In this document: positions 7,608-15,649 of the stretch, in pieces | Position numbering within the stretch: the first letter of the stretch is position 1 | Layout: every line of letters begins with the position of its first letter | Assembly (NCBI GenBank): GCA_014647935.1 | Contig: BMQD01000003.1 | Span: 372,001 to 436,000, forward strand | DNA length: 64,000 nt | Origin: Planomonospora parontospora | Lineage (GTDB): Bacteria > Actinomycetota > Actinomycetes > Streptosporangiales > Streptosporangiaceae | Direction of reading: 5' to 3' | Program-made: the position numbers and the translations under genes | The notes under the pieces: model-generated | What the model saw: only the letters and a program-made list of their open reading frames with translations | What the model was told of the DNA's origin: nothing | The model's database searches: none

Positions 7608-8498
7608 TCAGGAGAGCGCGGCCCGCACGGCCCGGTGGGTCAGCACCCGGGCCAGGTGGCGGCGGTAGTCGGGCTTGGCGTGCAGGTCCGCCGGGGGCGC
7701 CGTGCCCTCGTCCGCCCAGGCGCAGGCGTCCCTGACCGGGTCGCGGCCGCCGTCCGCACCGGCGCCCGCGGCCGGCGGGGTCACGCCGCGCAGCGCCGTC
7801 TCCACGGTCCGCGCCCGCACCGGGGCGGGGCCCATGTTGGTCAGCCCGATCCGGGCCTGCGCGATGGTCCCCGCCTCGAGCCGTACGGCGGCGGCCACGC
7901 CGACCACCGCCCAGGCCTGCGCGGTCCGGTGGAACTTCTCGTAGTGGAAGCCCCAGCCGTCGCCCAGCTTGGGCACCTTGACGCCGGCCAGCACCTCGCC
8001 CGGTTCGAGCGCCGTCTCCAGGTAGCCGGTGAAGAACCCGGCCGCCGGGATCTCCCGTCCGCCCGCGCCGGAGGCGGTGACGAGTACGGAGTCCAGGGCG
8101 AGCGCGACGGCGGGCAGGTCCCCGGCCGGGTCGGCGTGGGCCAGGGAGCCGCCGAAGGTGCCGCGGTGCCGTACGGCGGGGTCGGCGACCGTGGCGGTGG
8201 CCAGCGCCACCAGGGGGGCGTGCTCGCGGATCACCGGGGAGCGCAGCACCTCGTCGTGGGTGGTGAGCGCGCCGATGAACACGTGGTCGCCCCGGTCCTG
8301 CACGCCGCGCAGCTCCTCCAGGCGTCCGAGGTCCACCAGCACGGACGGGTAGGCGAGCCGCAGGCGCAGCAGCGGCAGCAGGGACTGGCCCCCGGCCAGC
8401 GCCTTGACGTCGCCTTCGGCCGGGTCGGCCGCGCCGAGGATCCGGCAGGCCTCGTCCAGGGACGAGGGCCGGACGTAGTCGAACGGGGCGGGGATCAC
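7608..8498 (-). CDS. coxM: FAD-binding medium subunit of CO dehydrogenase-like molybdenum hydroxylase
   Basis: A 296-residue protein with the FAD-binding fold of the xanthine-oxidase family: LAGGQSLLPLLRLRL near residue 40, then TTHDEVLRSPVI and RHRGTFGGSLAHADPAGDLP. These segments bind the FAD pyrophosphate and isoalloxazine. It passes electrons from the iron-sulfur subunit to the quinone pool. The GTG start at 8496-8498 overlaps the coxL stop as GTGA, showing translational coupling. A longer open frame runs into coxL but is only a shadow. Confidence 0.88.
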   Translation of the reverse strand: MIPAPFDYVRPSSLDEACRILGAADPAEGDVKALAGGQSLLPLLRLRLAYPSVLVDLGRLEELRGVQDRGDHVFIGALTTHDEVLRSPVIREHAPLVALATATVADPAVRHRGTFGGSLAHADPAGDLPAVALALDSVLVTASGAGGREIPAAGFFTGYLETALEPGEVLAGVKVPKLGDGWGFHYEKFHRTAQAWAVVGVAAAVRLEAGTIAQARIGLTNMGPAPVRARTVETALRGVTPPAAGAGADGGRDPVRDACAWADEGTAPPADLHAKPDYRRHLARVLTHRAVRAALS

Positions 8499-10969
8499 TG
8501 CGCACCTCCGTCGTTCTCGTCGCGCCGGACGGCCCCGGCGCGGTCCGCGGACGCGCCGGAGCGGGCCAGGACGCGCCAGACCCGTTCGGGCGTGCAGGGC
8601 ATCGGGACGTCGTGCACGCCGTACGGGCGGAGCGCGTCGACGACGGCGTTGACCACGGCGGGGGTGGAGGCGATCGTCCCCGCCTCGCCGACCCCCTTCA
8701 CGCCGAGGGGGTTGCTGGTCGCCGGGGTCTCGGTCCGGTCGGTGACGAAGTCCGGCAGATCCGCCGCGGACGGGATCAGGTAGTCGGCCATCGTGGTGGT
8801 GAGCAGGTTGCCCTCGGGGTCGTAGACCGCCTCCTCGAAGAGGGCCTGGCCGATGCCCTGCGCGATGCCGCCGTGCACCTGCCCCTCGACGATCAGCGGG
8901 TTCACCACGCGGCCCACGTCGTCCACGGCCACGTAGGAGCGGATCGCGACGGTCCCCGTCTCGGTGTCGACCTCCACCGCGCACAGGTGGGTGCCGTGCG
9001 GGAAGGAGAAGTTCTCCGGGTCGAAGGTGGCGTCGGCGTCCAGCCGGGGCTCGAAGCCGTCCGGCAGGTCGTGCGCGGCGAAGGCGGCCAGCGCGAGCTC
9101 CTGGACGGTCCGGCCCGCCCCGCCGAGGCCGGTGCCGCGCACCCGGAACACGCCGTCGGCGAACTCGATGTCGTCGTCGGCCGCCTCCAGCAGGTGCGCG
9201 GCGAGCCGTTTCGCCTTCTCCTTGACCTTCTCGCAGGCCGCCAGTACGGCGACGCCGCCGACGACCAGCGAGCGCGAGCCGTAGGTGTCCATGCCCCGGG
9301 GCGAGACCGCGGTGTCGCCGTGCAGGACGGAGACGTCCTCGAACGGCACGCCCAGCGCGTCGGCCGCGATCTGGCTCCACGACGTCTCGTGGCCCTGCCC
9401 GTGGGGGGAGGTGCCGGTGACGACCTCGACCTTGCCGGTGGGCAGCAGCCGGACCGTGGCGTGCTCCCAGCCGCCCGCCCCGTAGCTCAGCGAGCCGAGC
9501 ACCCGGGACGGCGCCAGGCCGCACATCTCGGTGTACGTCGAGACGCCGATGCCGAGCTGGACCGGGTCGCGCCGCTCGCGCCGGTCGGCCTGCTCGGCGC
9601 GGAGCTTGTCGTAGCCGAGCAGGGCCAGCGCCCGCTCGGTGGCGGCCTCGTAGTCGCCGGAGTCGTAGGTGAGCCCGGCGACCGTGGTGTACGGGAACTC
9701 CTCGCGGGAGATCCAGTTGCGGCGCCGTACCTCGACCGGGTCCAGGTCCAGCTCGGCGGCGAGCTCGTCGACGGCGCGCTCGATCGCGAACGTCGCCTCG
9801 GGGCGGCCCGCGCCCCGGTAGGCGTCGGTCGGCATCTTGGTGGTGAAGACGCCCGTGCAGGTGAAGTCGTAGGCGTCCATCTTGTAGATGCCGTTGTACA
9901 TGAACGCGCCGAGCAGCGGCACGCCCGGTGTGACCAGCATCAGGTAGGCGCCCATGTCGGCCAGCAGGTCCACCCGCACGCCCCGGATGCGCCCGTCCCG
10001 CTCCGCCGCCAGGGAGATCCGCTGGATCTGGTCGCGGCCGTGGTGCACGGTCAGGTTGCCCTCGGAGCGGGACTCGGTCCACTTGACGGGCCTGCCGAGC
10101 CGGCGGGCCAGCAGCAGGCCCAGCACCTCCTCGGCGGTGACCTGGAGCTTGGAGCCGAAGCCGCCGCCCACGTCCGGGGCGACCACGCGCAGCAGGTGCT
10201 CGGGGATCCCGGTGGTCAGCGCGAGCATGACGCGCAGGATGTGCGGGATCTGGGTCGCCGAGTAGAGCGTGAAGCCCTCGCCCTCGGGGGCGGCCACCAC
10301 CGCGCGGGGCTCCATCGCGGTGGGGATGAGCCGCTGCTGGACGTAGGTCCGGTCGATCACCACGGGGGCGTCGCGGAACGCCGCGCCGGCGTCGCCGCCG
10401 GAGAACTTCCAGGTGAAGGCCTGGTTGCCGGCCTCGTGCACGGCCGGGGCGCCGTCGGCGAGCGCCTCGGTCATGTCGAGCACCGCCTCCAGCGGCTCGT
10501 AGTCGGCCTCGATCGCCTCCAGCGCGTCGGCGGCCTTGTAGCGGTCGGTGGCGACCACGCAGGCCACGGCCTCGCCCACGTAGCGGACCCGGTCGACCGC
10601 CATGGGCGGGTGGTCGGGGATGACGACGTCCTCGCTGACCGGCCAGGCGCACGGCAGGCTGCCCTGCTCGCCGTCGAAGTCGCGGCCGGAGAAGGCGGCC
10701 ACCACGCCGGGCATCGCCAGGGCGGCGGAGACGTCCACCCGGGTGAGGCGCGCGTGCGCCATCGGGCTGCGCAGGAACGCCACGTGCAGCATGCCGGGGA
10801 ACTGGATGTTGTCGGTCCAGCGGGTGCGCCCGGTGATCAGCCGGGCGTCCTCCCGGCGCCTGCGGGCGCGGCCGACCTCGCGGCCCTCGGCGGGGTTCCT
10901 GGGCTCGCCGACCTGGTCGCTCTCGGCGATCCGGCGGGCGACGAGGCCCGCGTCGAGCTGCTCGGTCAC
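8495..10969 (-). CDS. coxL: molybdenum-binding large subunit, form II CO dehydrogenase-like
   Basis: An 824-residue large subunit of a molybdenum hydroxylase. Visible segments include LITGRTRWTDNI, VGGGFGSKLQ (Mo-cofactor binding) and HGQGHETSWSQI. The active-site loop reads AYRGAGR at about residue 380. This is the form II signature (A-Y-R-G-A-G-R); form I CoxL proteins, with proven CO oxidation, carry A-Y-x-C-S-F-R. The natural substrate may therefore be CO at low rate or another aldehyde or heterocycle. The length fits the family. The ATG at 10969 overlaps the coxS stop by four bases. Confidence 0.88.
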   Translation of the reverse strand: MTEQLDAGLVARRIAESDQVGEPRNPAEGREVGRARRRREDARLITGRTRWTDNIQFPGMLHVAFLRSPMAHARLTRVDVSAALAMPGVVAAFSGRDFDGEQGSLPCAWPVSEDVVIPDHPPMAVDRVRYVGEAVACVVATDRYKAADALEAIEADYEPLEAVLDMTEALADGAPAVHEAGNQAFTWKFSGGDAGAAFRDAPVVIDRTYVQQRLIPTAMEPRAVVAAPEGEGFTLYSATQIPHILRVMLALTTGIPEHLLRVVAPDVGGGFGSKLQVTAEEVLGLLLARRLGRPVKWTESRSEGNLTVHHGRDQIQRISLAAERDGRIRGVRVDLLADMGAYLMLVTPGVPLLGAFMYNGIYKMDAYDFTCTGVFTTKMPTDAYRGAGRPEATFAIERAVDELAAELDLDPVEVRRRNWISREEFPYTTVAGLTYDSGDYEAATERALALLGYDKLRAEQADRRERRDPVQLGIGVSTYTEMCGLAPSRVLGSLSYGAGGWEHATVRLLPTGKVEVVTGTSPHGQGHETSWSQIAADALGVPFEDVSVLHGDTAVSPRGMDTYGSRSLVVGGVAVLAACEKVKEKAKRLAAHLLEAADDDIEFADGVFRVRGTGLGGAGRTVQELALAAFAAHDLPDGFEPRLDADATFDPENFSFPHGTHLCAVEVDTETGTVAIRSYVAVDDVGRVVNPLIVEGQVHGGIAQGIGQALFEEAVYDPEGNLLTTTMADYLIPSAADLPDFVTDRTETPATSNPLGVKGVGEAGTIASTPAVVNAVVDALRPYGVHDVPMPCTPERVWRVLARSGASADRAGAVRRDENDGGAQ

Positions 10970-11535
10970 GGCGCCGCCACCCCCTCGCCGACCGGTTCGC
11001 CGGCTGTCTCACCGGCTGTCTCACCGGCTGTCTCACCGGCTGTCTCACCGGCTGTCTCACCGGGCGGTTCGCCGGACATCGCGCGGGCGCCGCGCCGTAC
11101 CGCGCGGACGATGGTGCAGTAGCCCGTGCACCGGCACAGGTTGCCCTTCAACCCCTGCCGGACGGCCTCCTCGGACGGGTCCGGGTCGTCCCGGAGCAGG
11201 TCGATCGCGGCCATGATCATCCCTGGGGTGCAGTATCCGCACTGCAGGGCGTGCTCCTCGTGGAAGGCCCGCTGCATGGGGTGCAGCTCGCCGCCGGAGG
11301 CGAGCCCCTCGACGGTGACCACGTCGCTCCCGTCGGCCTGTACGGCGAGCACGGAGCAGCTCTTGGCGCTCCTGCCGTCGAGCATCACGGTGCAGGAGCC
11401 GCAGTTGCCCGTGTCGCAGCCGACGGGGGTGCCGGTCCGGCCGAGCCGGTCCCGCAGGAAATGGACGAGGAGGAGGCGCGGCTCGACCTCCTCCTCGTAG
11501 GCGACTCCGTCGACGGTGACGGTGACTCTGGGCAT
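10966..11535 (-). CDS. coxS: [2Fe-2S] small subunit of CO dehydrogenase-like enzyme, with repeat tail
   Basis: About 150 residues form the standard two-cluster small subunit. The plant-type ferredoxin cluster is [10 protein letters not shown] plus a later Cys, and the second cluster is QCGYCTPGM with NLCRCTGY. The ATG at 11535 with GGAGG close upstream gives the family N-terminus [10 protein letters not shown]; an upstream frame extension is unlikely. The C-terminus is unusual: after the fold ends, five copies of Gly-Glu-Thr-Ala follow, encoded by a 12-bp tandem repeat, then an acidic end. It is the first gene of the coxSLMG operon. Confidence 0.9.
   Translation of the reverse strand: MPRVTVTVDGVAYEEEVEPRLLLVHFLRDRLGRTGTPVGCDTGNCGSCTVMLDGRSAKSCSVLAVQADGSDVVTVEGLASGGELHPMQRAFHEEHALQCGYCTPGMIMAAIDLLRDDPDPSEEAVRQGLKGNLCRCTGYCTIVRAVRRGARAMSGEPPGETAGETAGETAGETAGETAGEPVGEGVAAP
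11001..11060. repeat. five 12-bp tandem repeats inside coxS
   Basis: Unit CGGCTGTCTCAC repeated exactly five times. It stays in frame and encodes the (GETA)5 tail of CoxS, so copy-number change would only alter tail length. Confidence 0.95.
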
Positions 11536-11624
11536 ACGTCCTCCAGGTTCACCCGCGGGGGCAGGGGAAGTGAGAGCCGGATCCACCACGAACGTACGCC
11601 TCTGCCGCCCCGGGTCAACCGTCT

Positions 11625-11678
11625 GTTCCCGGAGTCCCGGGCCGGCCGCCCGTTCCCGGAGTCCCGGGCCGGCCGCCC
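11625..11678. repeat. 27-bp perfect tandem duplication
   Basis: The 27-bp unit at 11625-11651, beginning GTTCCCGGAGTCCC, is repeated exactly at 11652-11678. It lies between the stop of the SnoaL-like gene and the coxS promoter region. Each unit holds CCCGGGCCGG. Confidence 0.9.
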
Positions 11679-11682
11679 GTTC

Positions 11683-12126
11683 TCAGAAGACGGGCAGCCG
11701 CCCCGGCGCGCGCCCGCCGAGGATCCGGCGCTCGGAGGCGTCGATCCGGACGTCGTTGATGCTCGCCTCCCTGCGCCGCATCAACCCGCTCTCCGCGAAC
11801 TCCCACAGCTCGTTGCCGTAGCTGCGCCACCACCGGCCGCCGGTGTCGTGCCACTCGTACTGGAACCGTACGGCGATGCGGTTCCCGGTGAAGGCCCACA
11901 GCTCCTTGCGGAGCCTGTAGTCCAGCTCCCTGGCCCACTTGCGGGCCAGGAACTCCCTGATCTGCTCCCGGCCGGTGAGGTGCTCGTCCCGGTTGCGCCA
12001 GACCGAGTCCGGCGTATAGGCCAGCGAGACCCGCTCCGGGTCGCGGGTGTTCCACGCGTCCTCGGCCGCCTGGACCTTGGCCCGGGCGGTCTCCTCGGTG
12101 AACATCCCGGTCGGTTTCTCGGACAT
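11683..12126 (-). CDS. SnoaL/NTF2-like protein (DUF1348 type)
   Basis: This 147-residue protein has the alpha+beta barrel pattern of NTF2-like proteins: [20 protein letters not shown], then [21 protein letters not shown], and the barrel strands [11 protein letters not shown] and [12 protein letters not shown]. The N-R-D and W-R-S-Y-G-N-E-x-W-E-F segments match the DUF1348 group, whose function is unknown; relatives include small cyclases and isomerases. It is the third gene of a same-strand run behind a VOC protein and a flavin-binding protein (46-bp gap), so it is probably part of one detoxification or modification operon. Confidence 0.8.
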   Translation of the reverse strand: MSEKPTGMFTEETARAKVQAAEDAWNTRDPERVSLAYTPDSVWRNRDEHLTGREQIREFLARKWARELDYRLRKELWAFTGNRIAVRFQYEWHDTGGRWWRSYGNELWEFAESGLMRRREASINDVRIDASERRILGGRAPGRLPVF

Positions 12127-12171
12127 GGTGCTTCCTTTCGCGGTGCCGCCCGTGCGGGCCCGTTCCGTCCG

Positions 12172-13245
12172 TCAGGTGTGCGCGGCCGACCGCCCGGCAC
12201 GCTCCGGTCGAGCCTCCGGGAGGCCGTGGCGGGCCCCCCGGTCGGCCGCGGCCGCGGGCGGGGTGTGGCGGGTCCCCTGTTGGGACGGGGCCGCGGGCGG
12301 GTTGTGGCGGGAGTACTCCCCGAACGTCCAGCGGAACGGGATCGCCCCGCCGACCTGGACGGCCTCGTCCACGTCGAACGTGACGAGCCGCTCCGCGCCG
12401 GGGACGCCGCCCGGGTCCTCCCCGACGCGCGCCCGGCCGGTCAGGTGCAGCGCGTCTCCGCTCTCCCAGTCGAGGAAGAGCAGCCCGCAGCGTTCGTCCA
12501 GCTCCAGGTTGCCGAGCGTCATGTACATCAGGTTCCCCGCGTACTCCGGCCAGACCAGCCTCCGGTCGCCGACGACCTGGACGAACCCCGGGCCGCCGCC
12601 GCGGTGGGACACGTCGGCGCCCAGCCCCTCCACCCGGGTGGCCGCGAAGAACGTGTCGGCCCGGCCGATCCACGCCTGCTGGCGGGGGGTGAGCGCCTCC
12701 GCGGCGGACGCGCCGCCGGCCTCACCGGGCGGGCCCTCGGCCGCTCCGGTGATCTCCCGGGTCTGGATGTACTTGGGGCAGTTGGCGTACACCTGGTCGG
12801 TGCGGACCGTCAGCCGGTCGCCGTCGCGGCGGGCCCGGCCGTTGACCCGCATCCGCCGCCGGGTCGCCGGCTCGATGGCGAGCATCCCGATCTCGTGCCC
12901 GCCGCCGTGGTCCGGGTCCTGCCCGGTGCCGCCCACGGTGCCGGCGGGCGTCGCCGTACGGTGCCCGTCGTCGCCGAACAGGGCGGCCAGCGGGTCGTGC
13001 GGGCCGGGCAGCGCGCCGACCACCACGGTCCGCTCACCGGCGGGCCGGGCGAACCCGGCGGGCCCGGTCAGCGCGCTCGCCCAGACCCGGCCGGAGGCGT
13101 CGGCGGCGCCGATGACGATCATGCGCTGCGCACGCAGGAAGTCGCCCGCCACCGCCGGGATCTCCGGCCGGGCGCGGGCCGACCCCCAGTCCGCGCGGCG
13201 CACCCCGGACCGCCGCTGCACCGCGGCCTCCCCCTCGTGCCTCAT
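12172..13245 (-). CDS. pyridoxamine 5'-phosphate oxidase-like flavin-binding protein
   Basis: A 357-residue FMN-binding split-barrel protein. Two barrel-like repeats are visible: AQRMIVIGAADASGRVWASAL with HEIGMLAIEPATRRRMRVNG, and GNLMYMTLGNLELDERCGLL with GDALHLTGRARV. The YANCPKYIQTRE segment is typical of the large PNPOx-like proteins annotated as flavin-nucleotide-binding. It probably binds a flavin and may reduce or oxidise a small molecule. The ATG at 13245 has GGAGGAGG upstream. It is 34 bp behind the VOC gene on the same strand. Confidence 0.8.
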   Translation of the reverse strand: MRHEGEAAVQRRSGVRRADWGSARARPEIPAVAGDFLRAQRMIVIGAADASGRVWASALTGPAGFARPAGERTVVVGALPGPHDPLAALFGDDGHRTATPAGTVGGTGQDPDHGGGHEIGMLAIEPATRRRMRVNGRARRDGDRLTVRTDQVYANCPKYIQTREITGAAEGPPGEAGGASAAEALTPRQQAWIGRADTFFAATRVEGLGADVSHRGGGPGFVQVVGDRRLVWPEYAGNLMYMTLGNLELDERCGLLFLDWESGDALHLTGRARVGEDPGGVPGAERLVTFDVDEAVQVGGAIPFRWTFGEYSRHNPPAAPSQQGTRHTPPAAAADRGARHGLPEARPERAGRSAAHT

Positions 13246-13279
13246 CGTCTCCTCCTCCGTCCGGGACCGGCGTGCCGGG

Positions 13280-13723
13280 CTAGAAGAAGCCGCAGGTGGG
13301 GGCCCCGGAGGTGGGGGCGGGCCGATCGCCGGCGCCGTCGGGGGCGTAGACCTCCAGCCGGATCCCGTCGGGGTCCTCGAAGAACACGCCGCCGGAGGAC
13401 GCGCCCTCGCCGTGCGGGACGACGCCGTCGTGGTGGAGGACGGCTCCGAGCTCGCGGACGACGGCCTCCGCCCGCCGTACCGCCTCGATGTCGGGCACCT
13501 CGAAGGACAGGTGGTGCAGGCCCGGCAGGCCGGTGGCGAAGCGGCCCTCGCTCTGCTGCCAGAGGGTCAGCACCAGCGTGCCGTCGCGGCCGAGGAAGGC
13601 GTAGCGGCGGCCGTCCTCGCGCGACTCGCCGACGACCTCGAAGCCGAAGACCTTCCGGTAGAAGTCCCGGGAGGCGTCGAGGTCGGAGACGTTGAGGCCG
13701 ATGTGGCCGGTACGGAGGGTCAT
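13280..13723 (-). CDS. VOC-family metalloenzyme-like protein
   Basis: A 147-residue protein with two beta-alpha-beta-beta-beta modules. The first has HIGLNVSDLDASRDFYRKVF and the second GLHHLSFEVPDIEAV, ending GGVFFEDPDGIRLEVYAP. His8, His70 and the C-terminal Glu fit the metal ligands of glyoxalase/extradiol-dioxygenase proteins. The substrate is unknown. It begins the VOC - flavin-binding - SnoaL operon, and two TetR-type operators lie directly upstream. The ATG at 13723 has GGGAG eight bases upstream. Confidence 0.85.
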   Translation of the reverse strand: MTLRTGHIGLNVSDLDASRDFYRKVFGFEVVGESREDGRRYAFLGRDGTLVLTLWQQSEGRFATGLPGLHHLSFEVPDIEAVRRAEAVVRELGAVLHHDGVVPHGEGASSGGVFFEDPDGIRLEVYAPDGAGDRPAPTSGAPTCGFF

Positions 13724-13744
13724 CGTGCTTCTCCCATCGCTTTT

Positions 13745-13766
13745 TCTAACGGTTGCGTCCGTTAGA
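13745..13766. promoter_or_regulatory. TetR-type operator 1 upstream of VOC operon
   Basis: TCTAACGG (13745-13752) and CCGTTAGA (13759-13766) form perfect 8-bp arms around TTGCGT. The arm and spacer lengths fit a TetR-family dimer site, 22 bp upstream of the VOC start. Confidence 0.7.
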
Positions 13767-13781
13767 TGTCCGAGGACAAGT

Positions 13782-13799
13782 TAACGGATGCAACCGTTA
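13782..13799. promoter_or_regulatory. TetR-type operator 2 upstream of VOC operon
   Basis: TAACGG (13782-13787) and CCGTTA (13794-13799) flank ATGCAA, the same half-sites as operator 1. The two centres are 35 bp apart. The pair as a whole also forms a near-perfect inverted repeat, because the spacers are related as reverse complements. Confidence 0.7.
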
Positions 13800-13816
13800 G
13801 AAAGCAACGGGGTGCG

Positions 13817-14497
13817 TCACTTCCCGGTGAGGGCCGCGACGACCTCCTCCGCGACGCGGACGGCGCTCGCCGGATTCTGGCCGGTCACCAGCCGGCCGTC
13901 GCGGACCGCGTGCCCGGTGAAGTCCGGGGCCGCCGAGTGCAGGGCGCCCCGCTCGGTGAGCGCGTCGGCCAGCAGGAACGGCACCACCCCGGTGAGGCCG
14001 ACGGCGGCCTCCTCGGCGTTGGTGAAGGCGGCGACCCGCCTGCCCGAGACCAGGTGGGAGCCGTCCGAGAGCGTGACGTCCACCAGCGCGGACGGGCCGT
14101 GGCAGACCGCGGCCACCACTCCGCCGCGCTCGTAGACCGCCCGCGCCACCCGGGCGACGTCCTCGTCGCCGGGGAAGTCCCACATGGTCCCGTGGCCGCC
14201 CGCGAAGAACACCGCGTCGTATCCGGCCGGGTCGACGTCCGCGAGCCGCGGGGTCTTCCGCAGTTCCTCGCCGAAGGCCTCGGTGAACTCCCGCTGCACG
14301 GGGTCGGCGGGGTCGTGGCCGTCCTGCGGGGGCTCGCCGCCCGCGATGCTGGCCAGCTCGACCTCGAAGCCGGCCTTCCGGAAGACCTCCCACGGCTGGG
14401 CGGCCTCCGAGACGTAGAACCCGGTGGTCCGGCCGGTGTCGCCGAGGCGGTCGTGGCTGGTCAGAACGGTGAGGATGCGCTTTGCCGTAGAAGTCAT
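13817..14497 (-). CDS. DJ-1/PfpI-family type 1 glutamine amidotransferase-like protein
   Basis: A protein of about 226 residues in the class I glutamine amidotransferase-like fold of Hsp31/YajL proteins. The nucleophile elbow is VVAAVCHGPSALVDV, with Cys followed by His, and the family segment DAVFFAGGHGTMWDF with a Glu upstream. Such proteins act as glyoxalase III-like deglycases or holding chaperones. ATG 14497 gives MTSTAKRILTVLTSHD, the usual N-terminus; a GTG at 14518 would add seven residues. It is divergent from the LysR gene, which probably controls it. It ends just before the two operators of the VOC operon. Confidence 0.85.
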   Translation of the reverse strand: MTSTAKRILTVLTSHDRLGDTGRTTGFYVSEAAQPWEVFRKAGFEVELASIAGGEPPQDGHDPADPVQREFTEAFGEELRKTPRLADVDPAGYDAVFFAGGHGTMWDFPGDEDVARVARAVYERGGVVAAVCHGPSALVDVTLSDGSHLVSGRRVAAFTNAEEAAVGLTGVVPFLLADALTERGALHSAAPDFTGHAVRDGRLVTGQNPASAVRVAEEVVAALTGK

Positions 14498-14520
14498 GGC
14501 AAGAGCATCACCGCTCACCC

Positions 14521-14572
14521 GCCATCACGACAAATAGCCGAAGGCATGTCATGTCATCATGAATGTGATGGC
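14521..14572. promoter_or_regulatory. inverted repeat between DJ-1 and lysR genes
   Basis: GCCATCAC (14521-14528) and GTGATGGC (14565-14572) are perfect inverted arms 36 bp apart. Between them lies CATGTCATGTCATCATG, itself partly symmetric and holding T-N11-A spacings as expected for LysR sites. Confidence 0.4.
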
Positions 14573-14583
14573 AGGATCGGTGG

Positions 14584-15606
14584 GTGACCGTATCGCTCGA
14601 CCTGCTCCGCACCTTCCTCGCCGTACACCGCACCGGGTCCGTCACCGCCGCCGCCCACACGCTCGGGCTGTCCCAGCCCGCAGTGAGCGCGCAGGTCAAG
14701 GCGCTGGAGGCGGCGCTGGACCGCAGGCTGTTCGACCGCCTCCCGCGCGGCGTCGCCCCCACCCCGGCGGCCGACGAGCTGGCCCGGCGGCTCGCGGCGC
14801 CCCTCGACGCGCTGGAGGAGGCGGTCGCAGCCGATCTGGACCCGGGGGCGTCGGCCCGCGCGGTGCACCTGGGCGGCCCGGCCGAGCTGGTCTCCACCCG
14901 GGTCGTGCACGTGCTCGCACCCCTGGTCGCCCGCGGGCTGCGGCTCCGCGTCGAGCTGGGACTGGCCGACGACCTGCTGGACCGGCTCGCCGCCGGCGCG
15001 CTCGACCTGGTGGTCTCCGCGGTCCGCCCGCGCCGCCGCGGCGTGCACGCGACGCCCCTGGTGGACGAGGAGTTCGTCCTGGTGGCGGCTCCCCACTGGG
15101 CCGCCCGCGCCGGCCTTCCCGGCTCGTCCCCTCCGGTACCGGGGAGCACGGCACCGGAGGGTCCGGGAACGGCCGCGGGTCCGGGAACGGCCGCGATGCC
15201 GGGAACAGGCGGGGGCACGGGCGGAGGCGAGGGCACGGGCGTCGCGCGGGTCCCGGAGGCGCTCCGGCTGGCCGGGGTCCCGGTGGTCGCCTACGCGGAG
15301 GACCTCCCGGTCATCCGGCGATACTGGCGCACGGTGTTCGGGACCCGGCCGGCGATGTCCGCCGCCCTGGTCATGCCGGACCTGCGCGGGGTGCGCGGTG
15401 CGGTCGTGGCGGGCGCCGGGATGTCGGTTCTGCCGCTCTACCTGTGCGAGGACGAGCTGGCCGCGGGGACGCTCGTCCGGCTGGCCGAACCCGAGCTGCC
15501 GCCGATCAACACGCTGTTCCTGGCGGTGAGGGAGGGGGCGGCGGCGCAGCGGGCGGTGGCGGCCGTCCGCGACCACCTGCTCCGCTGGGGCCGGTCGGCG
15601 AGGTAG
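14584..15606 (+). CDS. LysR-family transcriptional regulator
   Basis: The N-terminal 60 residues are a winged helix-turn-helix: LDLLRTFLAVHRTGSVTAAA, then LGLSQPAVSAQVKALE and RLFDRLPRGVAPTPAADEL. The C-terminal effector domain (about 90-335) has two alpha/beta lobes, with LVSAVRPRRRGVHATPLVDE at the hinge. A Gly/Pro/Thr-rich insert (PGTAAGPGTAAMPGTGGG) lies at about residues 185-215. It probably senses a small molecule and controls the divergent DJ-1 gene and itself. The start is GTG 14584 with a weak AGGAT upstream. Confidence 0.88.
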   Translation: MTVSLDLLRTFLAVHRTGSVTAAAHTLGLSQPAVSAQVKALEAALDRRLFDRLPRGVAPTPAADELARRLAAPLDALEEAVAADLDPGASARAVHLGGPAELVSTRVVHVLAPLVARGLRLRVELGLADDLLDRLAAGALDLVVSAVRPRRRGVHATPLVDEEFVLVAAPHWAARAGLPGSSPPVPGSTAPEGPGTAAGPGTAAMPGTGGGTGGGEGTGVARVPEALRLAGVPVVAYAEDLPVIRRYWRTVFGTRPAMSAALVMPDLRGVRGAVVAGAGMSVLPLYLCEDELAAGTLVRLAEPELPPINTLFLAVREGAAAQRAVAAVRDHLLRWGRSAR

Positions 15607-15649
15607 TCCGTGCGGACCGGAGGCCGGACCGGCGCAGCCCGCACGGTGG

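Noticed and set aside
7608-11060. A 1150-residue minus-strand frame covering coxM and coxL
   Set aside because: Only its last 296 codons match coxM; the rest is an out-of-frame reading of coxL.
11001-11060. Repeats considered as a CRISPR array
   Set aside because: Units are 12 bp, contiguous, without spacers, and in frame inside coxS.
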